From contig OX637296.1 of NCBI GenBank assembly GCA_951799445.1, positions 13,578,001 to 13,642,000 of the forward strand: a stretch of DNA of 64,000 nucleotides. Reading direction: 5' to 3'. Below the pieces are notes generated by a model, which had not been told where the DNA came from, made no database searches, and saw only the letters and a program-made list of their open reading frames with translations. The stretch comes from Pseudisothecium myosuroides. Its lineage: Eukaryota > Streptophyta > Bryopsida > Hypnales > Lembophyllaceae. Below are positions 26,004 to 37,773 of this stretch, in pieces; position 1 is the first letter of the stretch; the number at the start of each line of letters is the position of its first letter. A program made the position numbers and the translations under genes.

Positions 26004-26309
26004 TTAATTGACACATAAAAATATTAATTTTCTAACCTATTTTCTTGAAATAGAGGCAAGTTCAATTTATTTGTTAATCCCTCATAGACCAAAGACTCAC
26101 AATTAAAAAGAACCAAAATAATTGTCCATATTATGAAAAACGTAATTTGAATGTGGACAAAATTTGAATGACTATAACTAGTGAAGGATGTTGGAGGTGT
26201 TGGTCCAACAAAAAAACTCAAGAATATTGAATCCAAAAAATTCTAGACCTAATCCACTCATAATTGCCAAAAGAGAATGAGACTCAATTTTGGGCTCTAG
26301 GTTGTATAG

Positions 26310-26580
26310 GGGAAACATGTGTGGATTAGATTGGTTGTTGCAACCTAGTGTATTTGAAGTTTATAGGGCCACTTGAAAAAAATGGTGAAATAAAAGCAAG
26401 TGGGTTCTCTTCATTAACATGTAGGGATCAAATTGGTTGTTGTACTCTACAATGTTCATAGTTCATAGGGTACTTGAAAATAATGAATATGGAGGCAATT
26501 TGAATTAGAGGATGAAAGCAAATTTATTTTGTTAACATATGTGGAATGGATTGGTTGTTGTACTCTACAATATTTATGAA
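26310..26580. repeat. Tandem array B3, about two copies
   Basis: Shortened version of array B1, with GATTGGTTGTTGCAACCTAG, ATAGGGCCACTTGAAAA and TTAACATGTAGGGATCAAA. One unit has been lost relative to 6280-6660. Confidence 0.7.
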
Positions 26581-26814
26581 TTACAAGGTTACAAATTCAG
26601 TGGTCTTGTGAAACTTGGGACATCATTACAATGAACTCTATTGTATAAAGAAACTCTAAATTTTTAAAGGATCTCAAAATAGGTTATTCCAAACCAACCG
26701 TAGGCTTTCATAACATAACATTGTTAATCAAGGCATGTGCCTCCGAATCTGCTATAGAAGATCCTAAAATATTGGCTCAAATCAAGGGAATTATCTATAG
26801 CATAAAGAAAAAGG

Positions 26815-27370
26815 TGTGGGTTACCTTGTAACATTCCTTCATGGACACTTGGCTCTTCTTAAGTTAAAGGGATAAGATAGAATTGGATGGTGATTACTGG
26901 AAATATGCACAATGTCAGCCACGGAGTCACCTCACAACATTCCTTCCCGGATACTTGGCTCTTTTTACAAGTTAAAGGGAGGAGATAGAAATGGATGGTG
27001 AACACTGGAAATATTCACAATGTCAACCATGGAGTCACTTCACAGCATTTATTCTTCGATGCTTTGCTCTTTTTTCAAGTTAAAGGGAGAAGATAGAGTT
27101 TGATGGTGAACTTTGTTAGATATCTACAATGTTAGCTAGAGAGTCACCTCACAATATTTCTTTGTGGATGCTTAGTTTTTTTTCTAGTTCAAGGGAGAAG
27201 ATAGAATTGGATGGTGAATATTGTTAGATATCTACAATGTCAGCCAAGGAGTCACCTTACACCGGGTTTTTTTGTGAATGAGGGGTGTTGATTACTTCAC
27301 GGCATTTTTTTGGAGCCAAGGATCACTTCATGGCATTCCTCTCATATACTTGGCTCTTTTTTAAGTTAAA
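26815..27370. repeat. Tandem array A4, about five copies
   Basis: Unit starts near 26821, 26926, 27033, 27140 and 27250. Variant order is the same as in A2 (6905-7440), including the shared TGGAGCCAAGGATCACTTCA tail. Confidence 0.85.
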
Positions 27371-27784
27371 GGAGAAAAGAATAGTACTTGGTAATGAACA
27401 TTGGTAAGGAATAAAAGTTGCACATTTTAATGCAAAATCCTTTAGGGAATGGATTTAAAATCAGGTGTAGTTTCTTTAATTGACATACAAAAACATTAAT
27501 TTTCTAACCTAAATTCTTGAAATAGAGGCAAGTTTAATTTATTTGTTAATCCCTCAAAGACCAAGGACTCACAATTTAAAACAACCAATTGATTGGCCAT
27601 ATTATGAAAAATGTAATTTGGATGCAGCCAAAATTTGAATTACTATAATTAGTAAAGAATGTTGGAGGTATTGGTTCAACAAAGAATTAGAGAATATTGA
27701 ATCCAAAAATTTCTAGGCCTAATCCATTCATAATTGCCAAAAAAGAATGAAACTCAATTTGGGGCTCTAGGTTGTATAGGGGAA

Positions 27785-28600
27785 ACATGTGTGGATTAGA
27801 TTGGTTGTTGCAACCTAGTGTATTTGATGTTTATAGGGCCACTTGAAAAGAATGGTGAAATAAAAGCAAGTGGGTTTTCTTCATTAACATGTGTGTATTA
27901 AATTGATTGTTGTATTCCATAATATTCCTACTTTGTAGGGGTGCTTGAAAGGACCAATATAAATTGGTGAAATGAAGACAAATGGTTTTCACTTGTTAAC
28001 ATGTGGGGATTAGATTGGTTGTTGTACTCTACAATGTTCATAGTTCATAGGGGTGCTTGAGAATAATGAATATGGAGGCAATTTGAATTAGAGGATGAAA
28101 GCAAATTTATTTTGTTAACATGTGTGGATTGAATTGATTGTTGTGATCTATTGTATTCATAGTTTATAAAAAAGCTTGAAAAGAATGGTGATGGAACCAA
28201 TAGAAGTAAGAGGAACAAAAACAAATGAATGTTGACATGTGTCAATTTGATTGGTTGTTACAATCTATTGCATTTATAGTTTGTAGGTTGCTTGAAGGAA
28301 TTGGACATAGAGTTATTACCAATTAGTGAAAAGAAAGTGAATTTTATTTGCTAATGTGTGTGGATTAGATTGGGTGTTGTACTTTGTGATATTCATATTT
28401 TACAAGGTTGCTTGAAATTAAATACTGAAGACAAAAGCCTTGTATATTGGAAGGATGAAAACAAATGTAATTTGTTTACAATCAAGTGCATATCTTTTGC
28501 AATTCAATTAAACAAGTTTATTTATAATTTGCATAAATGCTTAAAAAAATTGGTATGGAACCAAAATAAATTGGTGAAATGAAAACAAATTGGTTTGAAT
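27785..28600. repeat. Tandem array B4, about seven copies
   Basis: Colinear with B2 (7875-8700): CATGTGTGGATTAGATTGG, GGTGCTTGAAAGGACCAA, TATGGAGGCAATTTGAATTA and GGAATTGGACATAGAG in the same order. Confidence 0.8.
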
Positions 28601-28899
28601 TATTAATATATTAGAGTAGATTGATTACTATATTCTACCATCTTAATCCATATATTGCCCAAATTGCAAAGGAAATGACATTAGAATAAACATTATGAAT
28701 GAAAGGTATCAAATTATTCAAATTCATTAATACCATTGTAGTTTTAAGTTATGTATTTCATGTTAAAAATTGTTGAAATTTTGATTGTCTTGATCACAAA
28801 TACTAACAAAAATTTAATATTTAAAAAATCAAAATTATTCAGCATCTAACACTTATATGGCAACAATTTTTATGTTCATTTTTGAATATAGTAGAGCCA

Positions 28900-29045
28900 T
28901 CCATTCCTAACCTTAGAGCCATATCCAACCAGTAGGGTGCAGTTATTTCCGACCAAAGTTTGAAATGTTTTTTTTTTCCTTTTCAAGGTTGGAACTAATA
29001 AATTCATGATACATGTCCCCAAGTAGTGAGCGGGAAAGTAATTTT
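28900..29045. repeat. Short dispersed repeat, copy 1
   Basis: The phrase TTATTTCCGACCA, a T run, TTCAAGGTTGGAACTAATAA and ATACATGTCCC recur in order at 32945-33085. Function and class unknown. This copy forms the copy-specific part near the right edge of composite block 2. Confidence 0.6.
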
Positions 29046-29139
29046 GACCAATAGAAAGCATCAATTGTATAAAAAAGATTCAAATTGGCCACCTCAAATT
29101 GAGCCAAACTCCTATAATATTCAAAAACATATCATGTTA

Positions 29140-30040
29140 AAATGCAACCTAAATTTCTAAAAATTGTATTAGGAGGTAAGAAGATAAATGAGAGGTTGAA
29201 AGAATAGAAAAAAGAAGATAGAAATAAGAAAATAAAAGAAATCTAAAATAAAAGAATAAATCAGCCCCCTTTGTTTGTCTCCAGTCTACATTCACTTTTC
29301 TACTATTGAAGACTAGTGATCAACGAATAAGAAAATTTGCTTAGTCATGGCTCTTGCCCAAGGGTCTTGTCTAAGAAAAAAATCCCATTGTCGATAGTTA
29401 AAAAAGTCATATAGCTTATGATTGTGGAACACTAATGAAACTACATTTTTCTTTTGGATGCTAATCTTGGATTCTTAATTCCAAAAATTTCATTTAATCT
29501 TTTGGTGTCCATGCTATTGTAAATAGAAAATTGATATATTTTCAACCTTTTATTTGAAATATATGTATTATTACTTTTATTTGAATTGTTTTAACAATTT
29601 AATCATATGAAGGTACACTTATCTCAAGAAAACATATACTACAATTTTTGTGTGATAATGGGTGGATGCATCTTAAGATCATAAACTTGTATGAAGCGTA
29701 TGTCAACCATGGAAAAAAATGTTGTAATTTAACAAGCAATAGGTGTAGTGGAAGAATTTCATATGTGATTACAAATTGGCTCAACTACGCCATTGAAAAT
29801 TAGTTCTTGTGTACAAGTGCCTTTGTACAATCATGTATTTTGAGAGTTTATAAGTCCATAATATGATATGATTTTTGCATACTTTGTTAGAAGATCTACA
29901 TTGAAACTTGTTAGAAAGTGCACAAATATGAACATCATACTTTTCCATCAATTGAATTAATGAGATCTCCATTTGCAACCAAAAACTTAAAAATCTCATT
30001 CCACACTCAACAAGTTTCAATGATAATCTTTAAATGTATG
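29140..30040. repeat. Paralogue of the repeat at 21590-22590
   Basis: Ordered shared phrases as listed for 21590-22590, ending near TTTCAATGATAATCTTTAAA. Non-coding. Confidence 0.7.
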
Positions 30041-30998
30041 TGAAAACATTATTATTATTATATATATACAATGACTAACAAAATTGAGTACAAATCTGAA
30101 ATGTTTTCATTCAAACAACTATACCGTAAGAATCAATGGACAAAGTCCAAAAGTGGATATATAAAAGTTGTAGTATGCAATATGCTACACGTTACCATGA
30201 AAGTTTGAAGAAAAAACTAGTTGTGATTTGAAAGAAAATTAATTTCAAAGTTAGCCATGTCTAAAACTCGGTTTTGTTCATCGTGATTTGGAATTACTTT
30301 ATCTTTTGTCAATTTTTTCCTATAACTCCAAAAAAACTTGTTGTGCCTTGGCATCTTGGTATACATCATTTCATACTGTTATAGACAAAAATTGAAGGAA
30401 ATTGGCTTTTATAGAATATAAAATATCAACAATTTGACAAATATGCAAATGATGTTGGTTATCACAATATTAAATTTTTTTTTTGGAATTGAGAGCATGG
30501 GATTGCATTAGCCATTGTAGAGAGAGTATAAGTTACAACATGGACCATTGTTATATCTTAATTCCCTCACATTTGGAATATTTGTTGTAATCGACAAACC
30601 GTTTAATTTATATTTTCATATAATGCATTACATTTTTAGGTTTAATTTTTTTTTGAACTCTAGAGTCCGCGATGCACATAATTCATCAAAAAATCCAAAA
30701 TAAATAAATTATCATGGTCCGTTTCATCACAAAATTAAATTTTTTTATGAAGATCAATGTAATTTTTGGCAATTTTTAGTTTTTGGTGTTGTGTGTTCCC
30801 TTACTGAAAGAGGTTAATTAGTAAAAGATGATTCACACTACGTTATGAGTCTCAATTCTCCAAGTCTCAGTTGAAGGCCAAATACCAACTTCTTTGGGTT
30901 GTAGAGAGTGAATATAAAATATAAAATGTGTTGCTTGGGAACTTCATAGTGTTGAGGCTAAAGTTCTTATTTGTTTCATGTACAATATTATATAGCAA
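30041..30998. other. AT-rich stretch, nothing recognised
   Basis: No ORF, tandem period or element boundary that I can support. It ends at the TTAA that precedes the element at 31003. Confidence 0.3.
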
Positions 30999-31002
30999 TT
31001 AA

Positions 31003-31612
31003 TCCCTAAAGGACCAAGCGCCATGTCTGTTCAAAGTACACTAGAAATCTTGAGTAGGTTCCTACAAAGTCATTTTTGGTCGGATGTTCATGAAATTTGA
31101 ACACAATGTGTAAAAGTAGTTTTTCACCATTCAGATTTCAAATAAAAAATTTCCTCACTACACAAGAAATCAACAAAAAATAACTAGTGTATTGCCAATT
31201 TATGTAACCTCATTGCATTGCAGGGTGATTTAAAGTAAGCTAGACTCCATATTTGCTTCTAAATTTTTTTATAACTGAACCTAACATCATCACGAACATC
31301 ATATAATCACAAATTATTAAAATCCTCATTTTTGTGTAAAGCAAAAATTTTACTCCAAAAGGGCCCAAAGTCTACCAACCATGTTTTGCAGTAATGAATA
31401 AAGTTTTTTTTTCTTACTTCAAACATTATTATTTTTCACTGCACTTGATCAAATGGCCCCAAATTTTTTCTTACACTCTTGTAAAATATTTTACTTCGAT
31501 ATTATATGGTTGAAATTTCAAAAAAAAAATTAATTTTTATTTTTGAATAACAAACCAAAAAATCATAGTTTTGATAGTATCTTTTTACCCCCCCCCCCCG
31601 GGTTTTTAGGCG
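31003..31612 (+). mobile_element. TTAA-bounded element of a third subfamily, about 610 bp
   Basis: TTAA at 30999-31002, then TCCCTAAAGGACCAAGCG. The likely right end is TTTTTAGGCG with TTAA at 31613-31616, but the right terminal match is weak. The middle (CAAGAAATCAACAAAAAATA, ACTAGTGTATT, GCAGGGTGATTTAAAGTAAG) is shared with 43966-45197. A run of eleven C residues lies at 31589-31599. Non-coding. Confidence 0.55.
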
Positions 31613-31723
31613 TTAAATATCCAAAATATAGGTCAAAAAGTCAAAAAGTCATTTGGGGCAATTTTTAGCATTAAATTTGAATTAAACAATGGGACTTAAT
31701 TTCACCCCAAGAAGATGCTTTAA

Positions 31724-32940
31724 CTCCTAAAGGATCAAGGCCGTTTTTCTATCAAAAACACTCAAAACTATCATTTTTGTTGCGTTCATCCAAGAAAGTA
31801 AATTTTTTTTAATTTTTAAGAAATCTAGTTGAAAGATCTTGTACTTCACTTCTTTGGGATCATAGGATAAAATTTTCATGAACTTCATGTTTGATCATAT
31901 AGATTGGAAGATACTAGCATTCAAAGTTGAAAAAAAATATTTTAAAACGCTGGCTTGCGATTTCAGATGACTTTCACTGTCATTTGTGGAGAATTTTTGC
32001 ACTACAAACTTTGAACTAAAAAATTTTGTGTTGAAAAATTGAGTTGGAACTCTAGGAATTTTTTCAAAAACAACACCTTGATTTTCGTTATTTAAAAAAA
32101 TTGATAAATAGAAGTAGGTTCAAGACTGAAAACAAAACTAAATTGTTAACCCCTAAATACCCAAGGCCTTTTCTAAGCTTCTAATAATTTGCTCTAAATT
32201 GAACAAAAAGCCAACATTTTGATAAGTTGTATCAATTTTTTTAAATTGTAACCATACAAATTCAAACTAGACATGTTAGAGATTACACATGAAAAAAAAA
32301 TATAGCAATATTATTTATGGATTGAAAGATTATAAGGTTTGATCATGAGGGTGTTAAAATTGTGAAAGTGATTTGAAGTCTTCCAACCCTCTTTTTAAAT
32401 GTCAAATCTAAAATGTGGGTCAACAAAAAAAATATGAGGTTAATGGACCTAACAAACATAACTCCAATCAATTTATGGCTTCTCAAAATCTACTCTACAA
32501 TTTATTTAAATGAATTTCTAATAGGAATTTCTCTCCAAAACCTAGTATACTTAAGGCTCATTTCTAAGAGCCCTCAACAAGATTGCAATGGACACCCTTG
32601 CATAAAATCTTCAATAGAAAAATTATAATCAATCATTTTCAAAATTAGATTATTGATGCTAAAATTAGACTTCAAAAGGGCTAAAAATAATATAAATTAC
32701 AAAAAATAGAAACTTGATTAGGTTTTATTTAACTTTCATAGTATTATTGACACCAAAAGTTGGTGCCTTGGGCATTTAGGGATTAATAGCTCTAAGATGG
32801 AATTGGAACACAATAATTTCAATGGTGAGATTGTTTTAGCAAGAAAATTTAACCTTGTCAAAAAAATATTCTTGAAAAATTGTAAAAATGCATTAAAAAA
32901 TGAATCTTGTAGTTATATTTTCAAAAAGATGCTTATAGTA
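31724..32940 (+). mobile_element. TTAA-type element, right part lost, carrying a nested element
   Basis: TTAA at 31720-31723, then CTCCTAAAGGATCAAGGCCG and the usual start ATCAAAAACACTCAAAACT. The element is interrupted at 32146 by the nested insertion 32150-32782. It resumes with TAGCTCTAAGATGGAATTGG, exactly as in uninterrupted copies, and breaks off near 32940, where the unrelated dispersed repeat begins. The usual right terminus is missing. Confidence 0.75.
32150..32782 (+). mobile_element. Nested TTAA element, 633 bp, near-perfect terminal repeats
   Basis: Left end CCCCTAAATACCCAAGGC; right end, reversed, TCCCTAAATGCCCAAGGC: 16 of 18 bases agree. TTAA flanks both sides (32146-32149 and 32783-32786). 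The host element exists elsewhere without the insertion (GTTAATAGCTCTTAGGTGG at about 39007; GTTAATAACTCTAAAATGG at about 49549). A chance ORF of 71 codons at 32413-32628 has no transposase motif. This is a separate subfamily from its host; a decayed relative is at 9872-10771. Confidence 0.88.
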
Positions 32941-32944
32941 AACC

Positions 32945-33085
32945 CCCCCCATTCCCGACCGGTGACCCATTCCCAACCTATAGGTGCACGTATTTCCGAC
33001 CACGCTTAGAATGTTTTTTTTGTTCATTTTCAAGGTTGGAACTAATAAATACATGACACATGTCCCAAGTTGTGGGAAAAAAGTA
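32945..33085. repeat. Short dispersed repeat, copy 2
   Basis: Matches 28900-29045 (TATTTCCGACCA, TTCAAGGTTGGAACTAATAA, ACATGTCCC). It starts just after a run of C residues at about 32943-32950, near the point where the host TTAA element is cut off. Confidence 0.6.
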
Positions 33086-34529
33086 GGAAATAATGATTAG
33101 GTAAAAAGTTATTGAATGATTGAAATTGGAAGACTCTACACATTGGCCATGGGTCCGGCGCAACTTTTGCCTTGCAAAATTCATTGTAAATTGACTTTGG
33201 GTGATAAAATTCCCAAAATTTTGGGCAATCCCCATCATTTTTGTCTCTACACCTGCAATAATTTTTCTTTTGCCTTCAAGTACCCCACATCATGTCCACA
33301 AGTGCTTATTCGGTCGGTTATGGGTGGCTCTACTATAGATTGCTCAAAAAACAAGATTGTCCTTAATTTTCTCATTACTAGTCCAAATAAAGCTTTCTAA
33401 AAAGTTCAAGGTGAACTTTAGTTTGTAATGTATGAATGTATTCAAAGGCATAAACTAGCAGTAGGTATTAAAGAAGTTTGAAGGGATTTATGCCTTTGTT
33501 TGTATAGTTTGCAATGTGCAAAGAATCTAAGTAGACATTTTTGAACTTGTGTCCAATTCTTTGTATGAGTGACAAGTGCATTGTCATTGTAACTCTTTCT
33601 CGGGTGCACACTTATGTGGAACACATTTATGAAAATTTTGCAACTACAATGTCATTCCCCTTTCGAGTTGTTTTAGTTGTTTTTCAATCATTTTTAAGGT
33701 GTATGCAATTGTTGCTTGTTATTGTTGTTGGAGAGAAATTTTATTTCAATCATTCACTATATAAAGAATGACCTTGGAATGTATTCATCCCACTTTAATG
33801 ATTGGAAAAACAACTATTACAATTGCAAGTCAAAGTTCCAATATACGTTGCAACTCAATTGTTACCAAGGATCATCTAAGAAACCAACATGAACATCTCG
33901 TAAGGCATGCAAAAACAACTAAAAGACAACTATTGGAATGTTTTTTTATAATTTATCATTGAAAAAATTAGAGGCAAAAAAACAAGGATTTAAAACAAAA
34001 CAAAAAGTTTAACCGACATCCAACACCGTGTTCATAGGACATTTGATGTGCATCGTAGTTGCTTTTTGGTAAACCTAATTTTCTATTTCTACAACTAAAA
34101 ACGTCAGATGGGATGGCATATAGTAGCCGGAATGTTGAGTAAAAGAGATGATGAAGAAGTGAATGCTACAATACTAAAGACGTTGGCAGAACTTATCAAT
34201 GAACTTCCATCTAAGTTGACGGATGAAAAATAATTTGTTAGTCTTATATGACTACATTTTTAAAAACGACTCGTCCCTAATGACTATAATGCCTTGGATT
34301 AGCACTACAATTGCACATGTCCCCTGCAATTCAAAAAACTGTTGTAAAATAGTCAATAAAAACTTATTTTCTTCCAATGAGTAGTAATTGAGATTTAGGC
34401 CACAATAGGAATTTTTACCTTTTCGGTGTAATCCAACACTAAAATAATTATATTACTATATAGACTTGTGCCCGTTTTAAAAAAACACTATAACCATTTA
34501 AGGTGAGCAATATAACATTATGGACACAC
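33086..34529. other. Intergenic stretch with one exon-like fragment
   Basis: Slightly less AT-rich than its surroundings, with no intact gene. At 34109-34231 (plus) a short frame beginning MGWHIVAGMLSKRDDEE and ending in a TAA has an amphipathic, protein-like look (ATILKTLAELINELP) and follows a possible splice acceptor (AAAAACGTCAG). I cannot identify it; it may be the last exon of a dead gene or chance. Confidence 0.3.
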
Positions 34530-34533
34530 TTAA

Positions 34534-35462
34534 CCCCTAAAGGGCCGTTGTCCCTTTGGGGGACAAATGCATTTTCGGGTAGGTACCTACGGGCTGAAAT
34601 TTTGTTGTGATTTTCTAAAACTTTTTTTGGAGATAGAAAAACTGATAATCTTTGTGTAAATATAATTTTTTTCACAATCGGTGCCTGGGAAAAAAAGTTA
34701 TGACCAAATAAGCTCAAAACAGGGGACGAGGGGCAACCTGGGCAGCAAAAAAAAAATTGGACAAAAATTTGAATTTTTTTTTTGAATTTTTTTTCTCATA
34801 GATTATATTGTTGTCTATGTATAAAGCTTTGATTCATTTCATTTGGATTTGTTATGAGAAAGTTATGGACATTCTTGTTTTTCGGGCAGTTAGAGCATCT
34901 TTTTGAAAAAAATAACTTGTAGGATTCATTTCTAAATGCTATTTTTGCAATTTAAAAAATAAATAAAATTCTCATGGTTTAATTTACTTGCTAGAACAAT
35001 CTCACCATTGGGATTAGTGTATTTTAATTCCATCTAAAATATATTAATGTTTTAGATTTTCCTTCTATCTCTTATCTACTTCTACTTAATAAATTATTTA
35101 GGAATGATAATTAAGTTTTTTTGAATACTTTTTTTTCCCTAGACTCTCAACTCAATTCTCCACTATAAAGATTTAAAGCACAAAACTCTGTAGTGCAAAA
35201 ATTTTAAGCTAAAAATGTTCAAAGTCAAAAAATCTAGTCCCGCAATGTGCTGAAAAACTTGTTTTTTTCACTTTATACGCAGATATCTTGCAATTTGCGT
35301 GGTCAAAAATTCTGAATTTTTTCCACACTCTCATACTAGTTAGGTGTAAGATCCTACAGTTAGATGTGGAAAAATAATAATTTTCAATCTTTTTTACTCT
35401 TTGCTATAGATATGGCAGTTTTGAGTGTTTTTTGGCAGAAAAAGGCCTTGGTCCTCTAGGAG
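34534..35462 (-). mobile_element. TTAA-bounded element, reverse orientation, 929 bp
   Basis: TTAA at 34530-34533 then CCCCTAAAGGGCCG; the right end is GGTCCTCTAGGAG and TTAA at 35463-35466. A perfect small fold, TTGTCCC...GGGGGACAA, sits just inside the left end and recurs at the equivalent position of 41766-42688. It is colinear with the reverse complement of 41766-42688 along its length. Non-coding. Confidence 0.85.
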
Positions 35463-35739
35463 TTAATATTAACTTTCTTCTAGTTCTTTGGGAAGTCTAC
35501 TAACATTTTTAAACTTTTTTGGATTTAAAAAAAAAATTAATATCAAATACATGCTTCATCAAAGAAACACAATTTCAACTGCTCTCAATTTCTATCATGT
35601 TTGGCTACATGTGGGGGGAAAGAATTAAAAAATTTCATTTATCCAGAAAGGCGGTCTTTCTTACGCGCCCACAATGTAGATAACAAAGCCGGGTGCGCTG
35701 CCTTCCCAAATTCCAAGTTTTTCCCACTGAAAGTACTTG

Positions 35740-35970
35740 AACACATCCCCACACCAGCGTTCAAGATATTTTTTGAGTTTTTTAGGTTAATTTCCTTCAA
35801 TTCTCATATTCAACCGAGTTCAGTTATTTTTCTGTATTTTTACTCTAAATATAGATTTTATAGATTTTTTCACCGTATTCTCGCCAGTGTTTTCAAGTTG
35901 CAACCAGTCACTTCCATAATTCCACCAACTAACTTTGAACTAGCTGCTGTTTTTTCCCAAACATTGTCCC
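35740..35970 (+). repeat. Dispersed repeat, about 230 bp, copy 1
   Basis: Shared with the reversed copy at 40620-40860 and partly with 52930-53090: TTCCTTCAATTCTCATATT, GTTTTCAAGTTGCAAC and TTTTTTCCCAAACATTG. Class unknown; no terminal repeat seen. Confidence 0.6.
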
Positions 35971-36194
35971 GCATGGAACATGTAGAAAGGAGTAATACAG
36001 TAGTGATATAAATACTATGAAAGGTTAGGATTAGACAATTTTTTTTTAGGCCTTTTAATGCCCAATTTCCTCAAAAAATAAATGGGCAGCTTCAAGTCTA
36101 TAGAAGAAAAGAAAAGGTAAATGTGTTAAAAATGCTAGACTGTAATGATGGTCCTGCACACTATTGCTACAATGTTTCCAAAATCTCATTTCAT

Positions 36195-36274
36195 CACTAT
36201 AACAAAACATGGTAAAAAAAAATCGCACTCGATTTTGAGTGCGGTTTTTTTTTTACCATGTTTTTGTTATAGTG
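36195..36274. mobile_element. 80-bp palindromic CACTA-type MITE
   Basis: CACTATAACAAAACATGGTA at the left is mirrored by TACCATGTTTTTGTTATAGTG at the right, and the inner parts (AAAATCGCACTC and GAGTGCGGTTTT) also pair, so nearly the whole element folds into one hairpin. A 3-bp CAT lies directly outside each end (36192-36194 and 36275-36277). CACTA termini and a 3-bp target duplication fit the CMC/CACTA superfamily. Confidence 0.82.
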
Positions 36275-36465
36275 CATCCACCGTGTAGAGCCAACACATA
36301 AAAAAATTGCTTATAAAAATTACATACTCAAAATCGCATACTCAATATTGACCTCCTTAAATTCAACCCCAAAAATGAAGGAGCTAGGAAACTCAAAACC
36401 TTCTTGAAAAAAAGGCCACATTACCGTACCAAAAAACCCCCAGGGACTAGTGAGCATTTGGAATT

Positions 36466-37098
36466 TTGTGCAACGATGCTTTGAACTTATCAAGCTTTCA
36501 GTCAATAGCCCCATCTTGTGTCAATTGCGTCCATTGTGCCCAATCTATTATCTATCACATTCGTGGGGTGCAACCAATCTTGGGACCTCATGAGAGATTG
36601 GACTTCTCCCAATGCATTTTTGGGTCCTCGACTCCACGACGGTTCTAGGCACTTAGAATCATTTGGACTTTGCTTCGTGGCTCTGCAATGTGGATTATGT
36701 GGATCTCTCGCAACAGCAAGGTCTTCGCTCAACACTCTTGGCCTCTAGATTTTACGCAAATGACACTTTGGGATGCGCTTCTTGACTCCGGCCGTGCTAC
36801 CCAGTTGAAGGCTCAACTTAGGGCTCGTCTTCACCCTCAGAATAGGAATAAAATTTGGGCTAAATTTGATAGTATTTGGCTTGAATCCCCTATTCTTGCT
36901 AGTAGGGAAGGTTCCACCATTTATTGAAATAAGAGGGGTCCTCCCTCTTGTTCTTTTTAGTAGGGCTCTTACTTGGTTCTTTTTCCTTTTTGCTCTTATC
37001 TCTTCATTGTCCAGCCTGTGTGGCTTGGCTGTTTTGTATTGTTTTTTTTTTCTTTTAATGCAATGGCTTGTTCCATTTGTTCAAAAAAAAAAAAAAAA
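36466..37098 (+). mobile_element. 5'-truncated LINE tail with poly(A)
   Basis: A reading frame at 36670-36927 (WISRNSKVF ... LWDALLDSGRATQLKAQ ... IWAKFDSIWLESP) resembles the C-terminal end of plant L1-type reverse transcriptases. A second copy of this peptide lies on the minus strand at 47276-47473. The 3' UTR phrases TGTCCAGCCTGTGTGGCTTGG and GTTCCATTTGTTC are shared with 42705-42991. A 16-base A run ends it at about 37098. The 5' limit is uncertain and stops interrupt the upstream frame. Confidence 0.65.
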
Positions 37099-37769
37099 TT
37101 GCATCCATTGCCTAAAGTCAACACATTGGATGGGCCTCTCCATCGCCTCCTTAGTTTAGGTGGTGCCAAATGGGTTAATTTGGGTAGATTTGATTCCATG
37201 CTGGCTTGGTGGTCACCTTGATTGATCTGCTATGGCTCATCACTCATTCGTGCAAAACCCCCTTTTCTCTAAAAGAAGCCACTCATGATGTGGCAGATGT
37301 GCTGCTCATGTAAGCTAAGTTAAGCCTCGAAAAATGATACTGTCGGTTGTTTACGCTGAATAAAACAACAATAAATGCATTCATCAAAGAAAGAAAAGGA
37401 AAAGCAGAAAAAGAAAAACATGGCCTAATACATGTGGAAGAGAATGAATTGGTATTGCAACATTTTAGAAAGTATGATACTCCCTATGCTCTAAGTATTG
37501 ATGACTGACCTTGGAGTAGAAAATATTTTGTTGAAGTATTTTATTTGGCTTTGTTTTCTTTTTGTCACTTGCCCCTCCCAGGCCGCTTGCGGTTGGGCTC
37601 TCCAATTGTATTCTTTGCTTGCAGTAAAAGGTCACTTTACTTGTGTTGTTATTATTATTATTATTAATAATAATAATAATAATAATAATAATTTGTTGAA
37701 TATAGTAAGCTCTTCATATATTATTTTTATTTTTATTTTTATTTTGAACAAATGGAAAATACCATTGCA
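37099..37769. other. Intergenic stretch with a (TTA)n/(TAA)n microsatellite
   Basis: No gene recognised. A self-complementary microsatellite, TTA repeats running directly into TAA/ATA repeats, lies at about 37649-37692 and could form a hairpin. TTTTA repeats follow at about 37721-37744. Confidence 0.45.
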
Positions 37770-37773
37770 TTAA

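Larger units (their letters stand above)
24003..29145. repeat. Composite repeat block, copy 2 (paralogue of 4619-9720)
   Basis: Again two higher-order units, with lead-ins near 24340 and 26580, A arrays at 24560-24990 and 26815-27370, and B arrays at 26310-26580 and 27785-28600. It differs from copy 1 by a TTAA-element insertion at 25112-26003 and by a different sequence near the right edge (28830-29045). Same orientation as copy 1. Confidence 0.8.

Noticed and set aside
36195..36274. MicroRNA precursor
   Set aside because: The hairpin has transposon termini and a CAT duplication; without small-RNA data the MITE explanation is sufficient.
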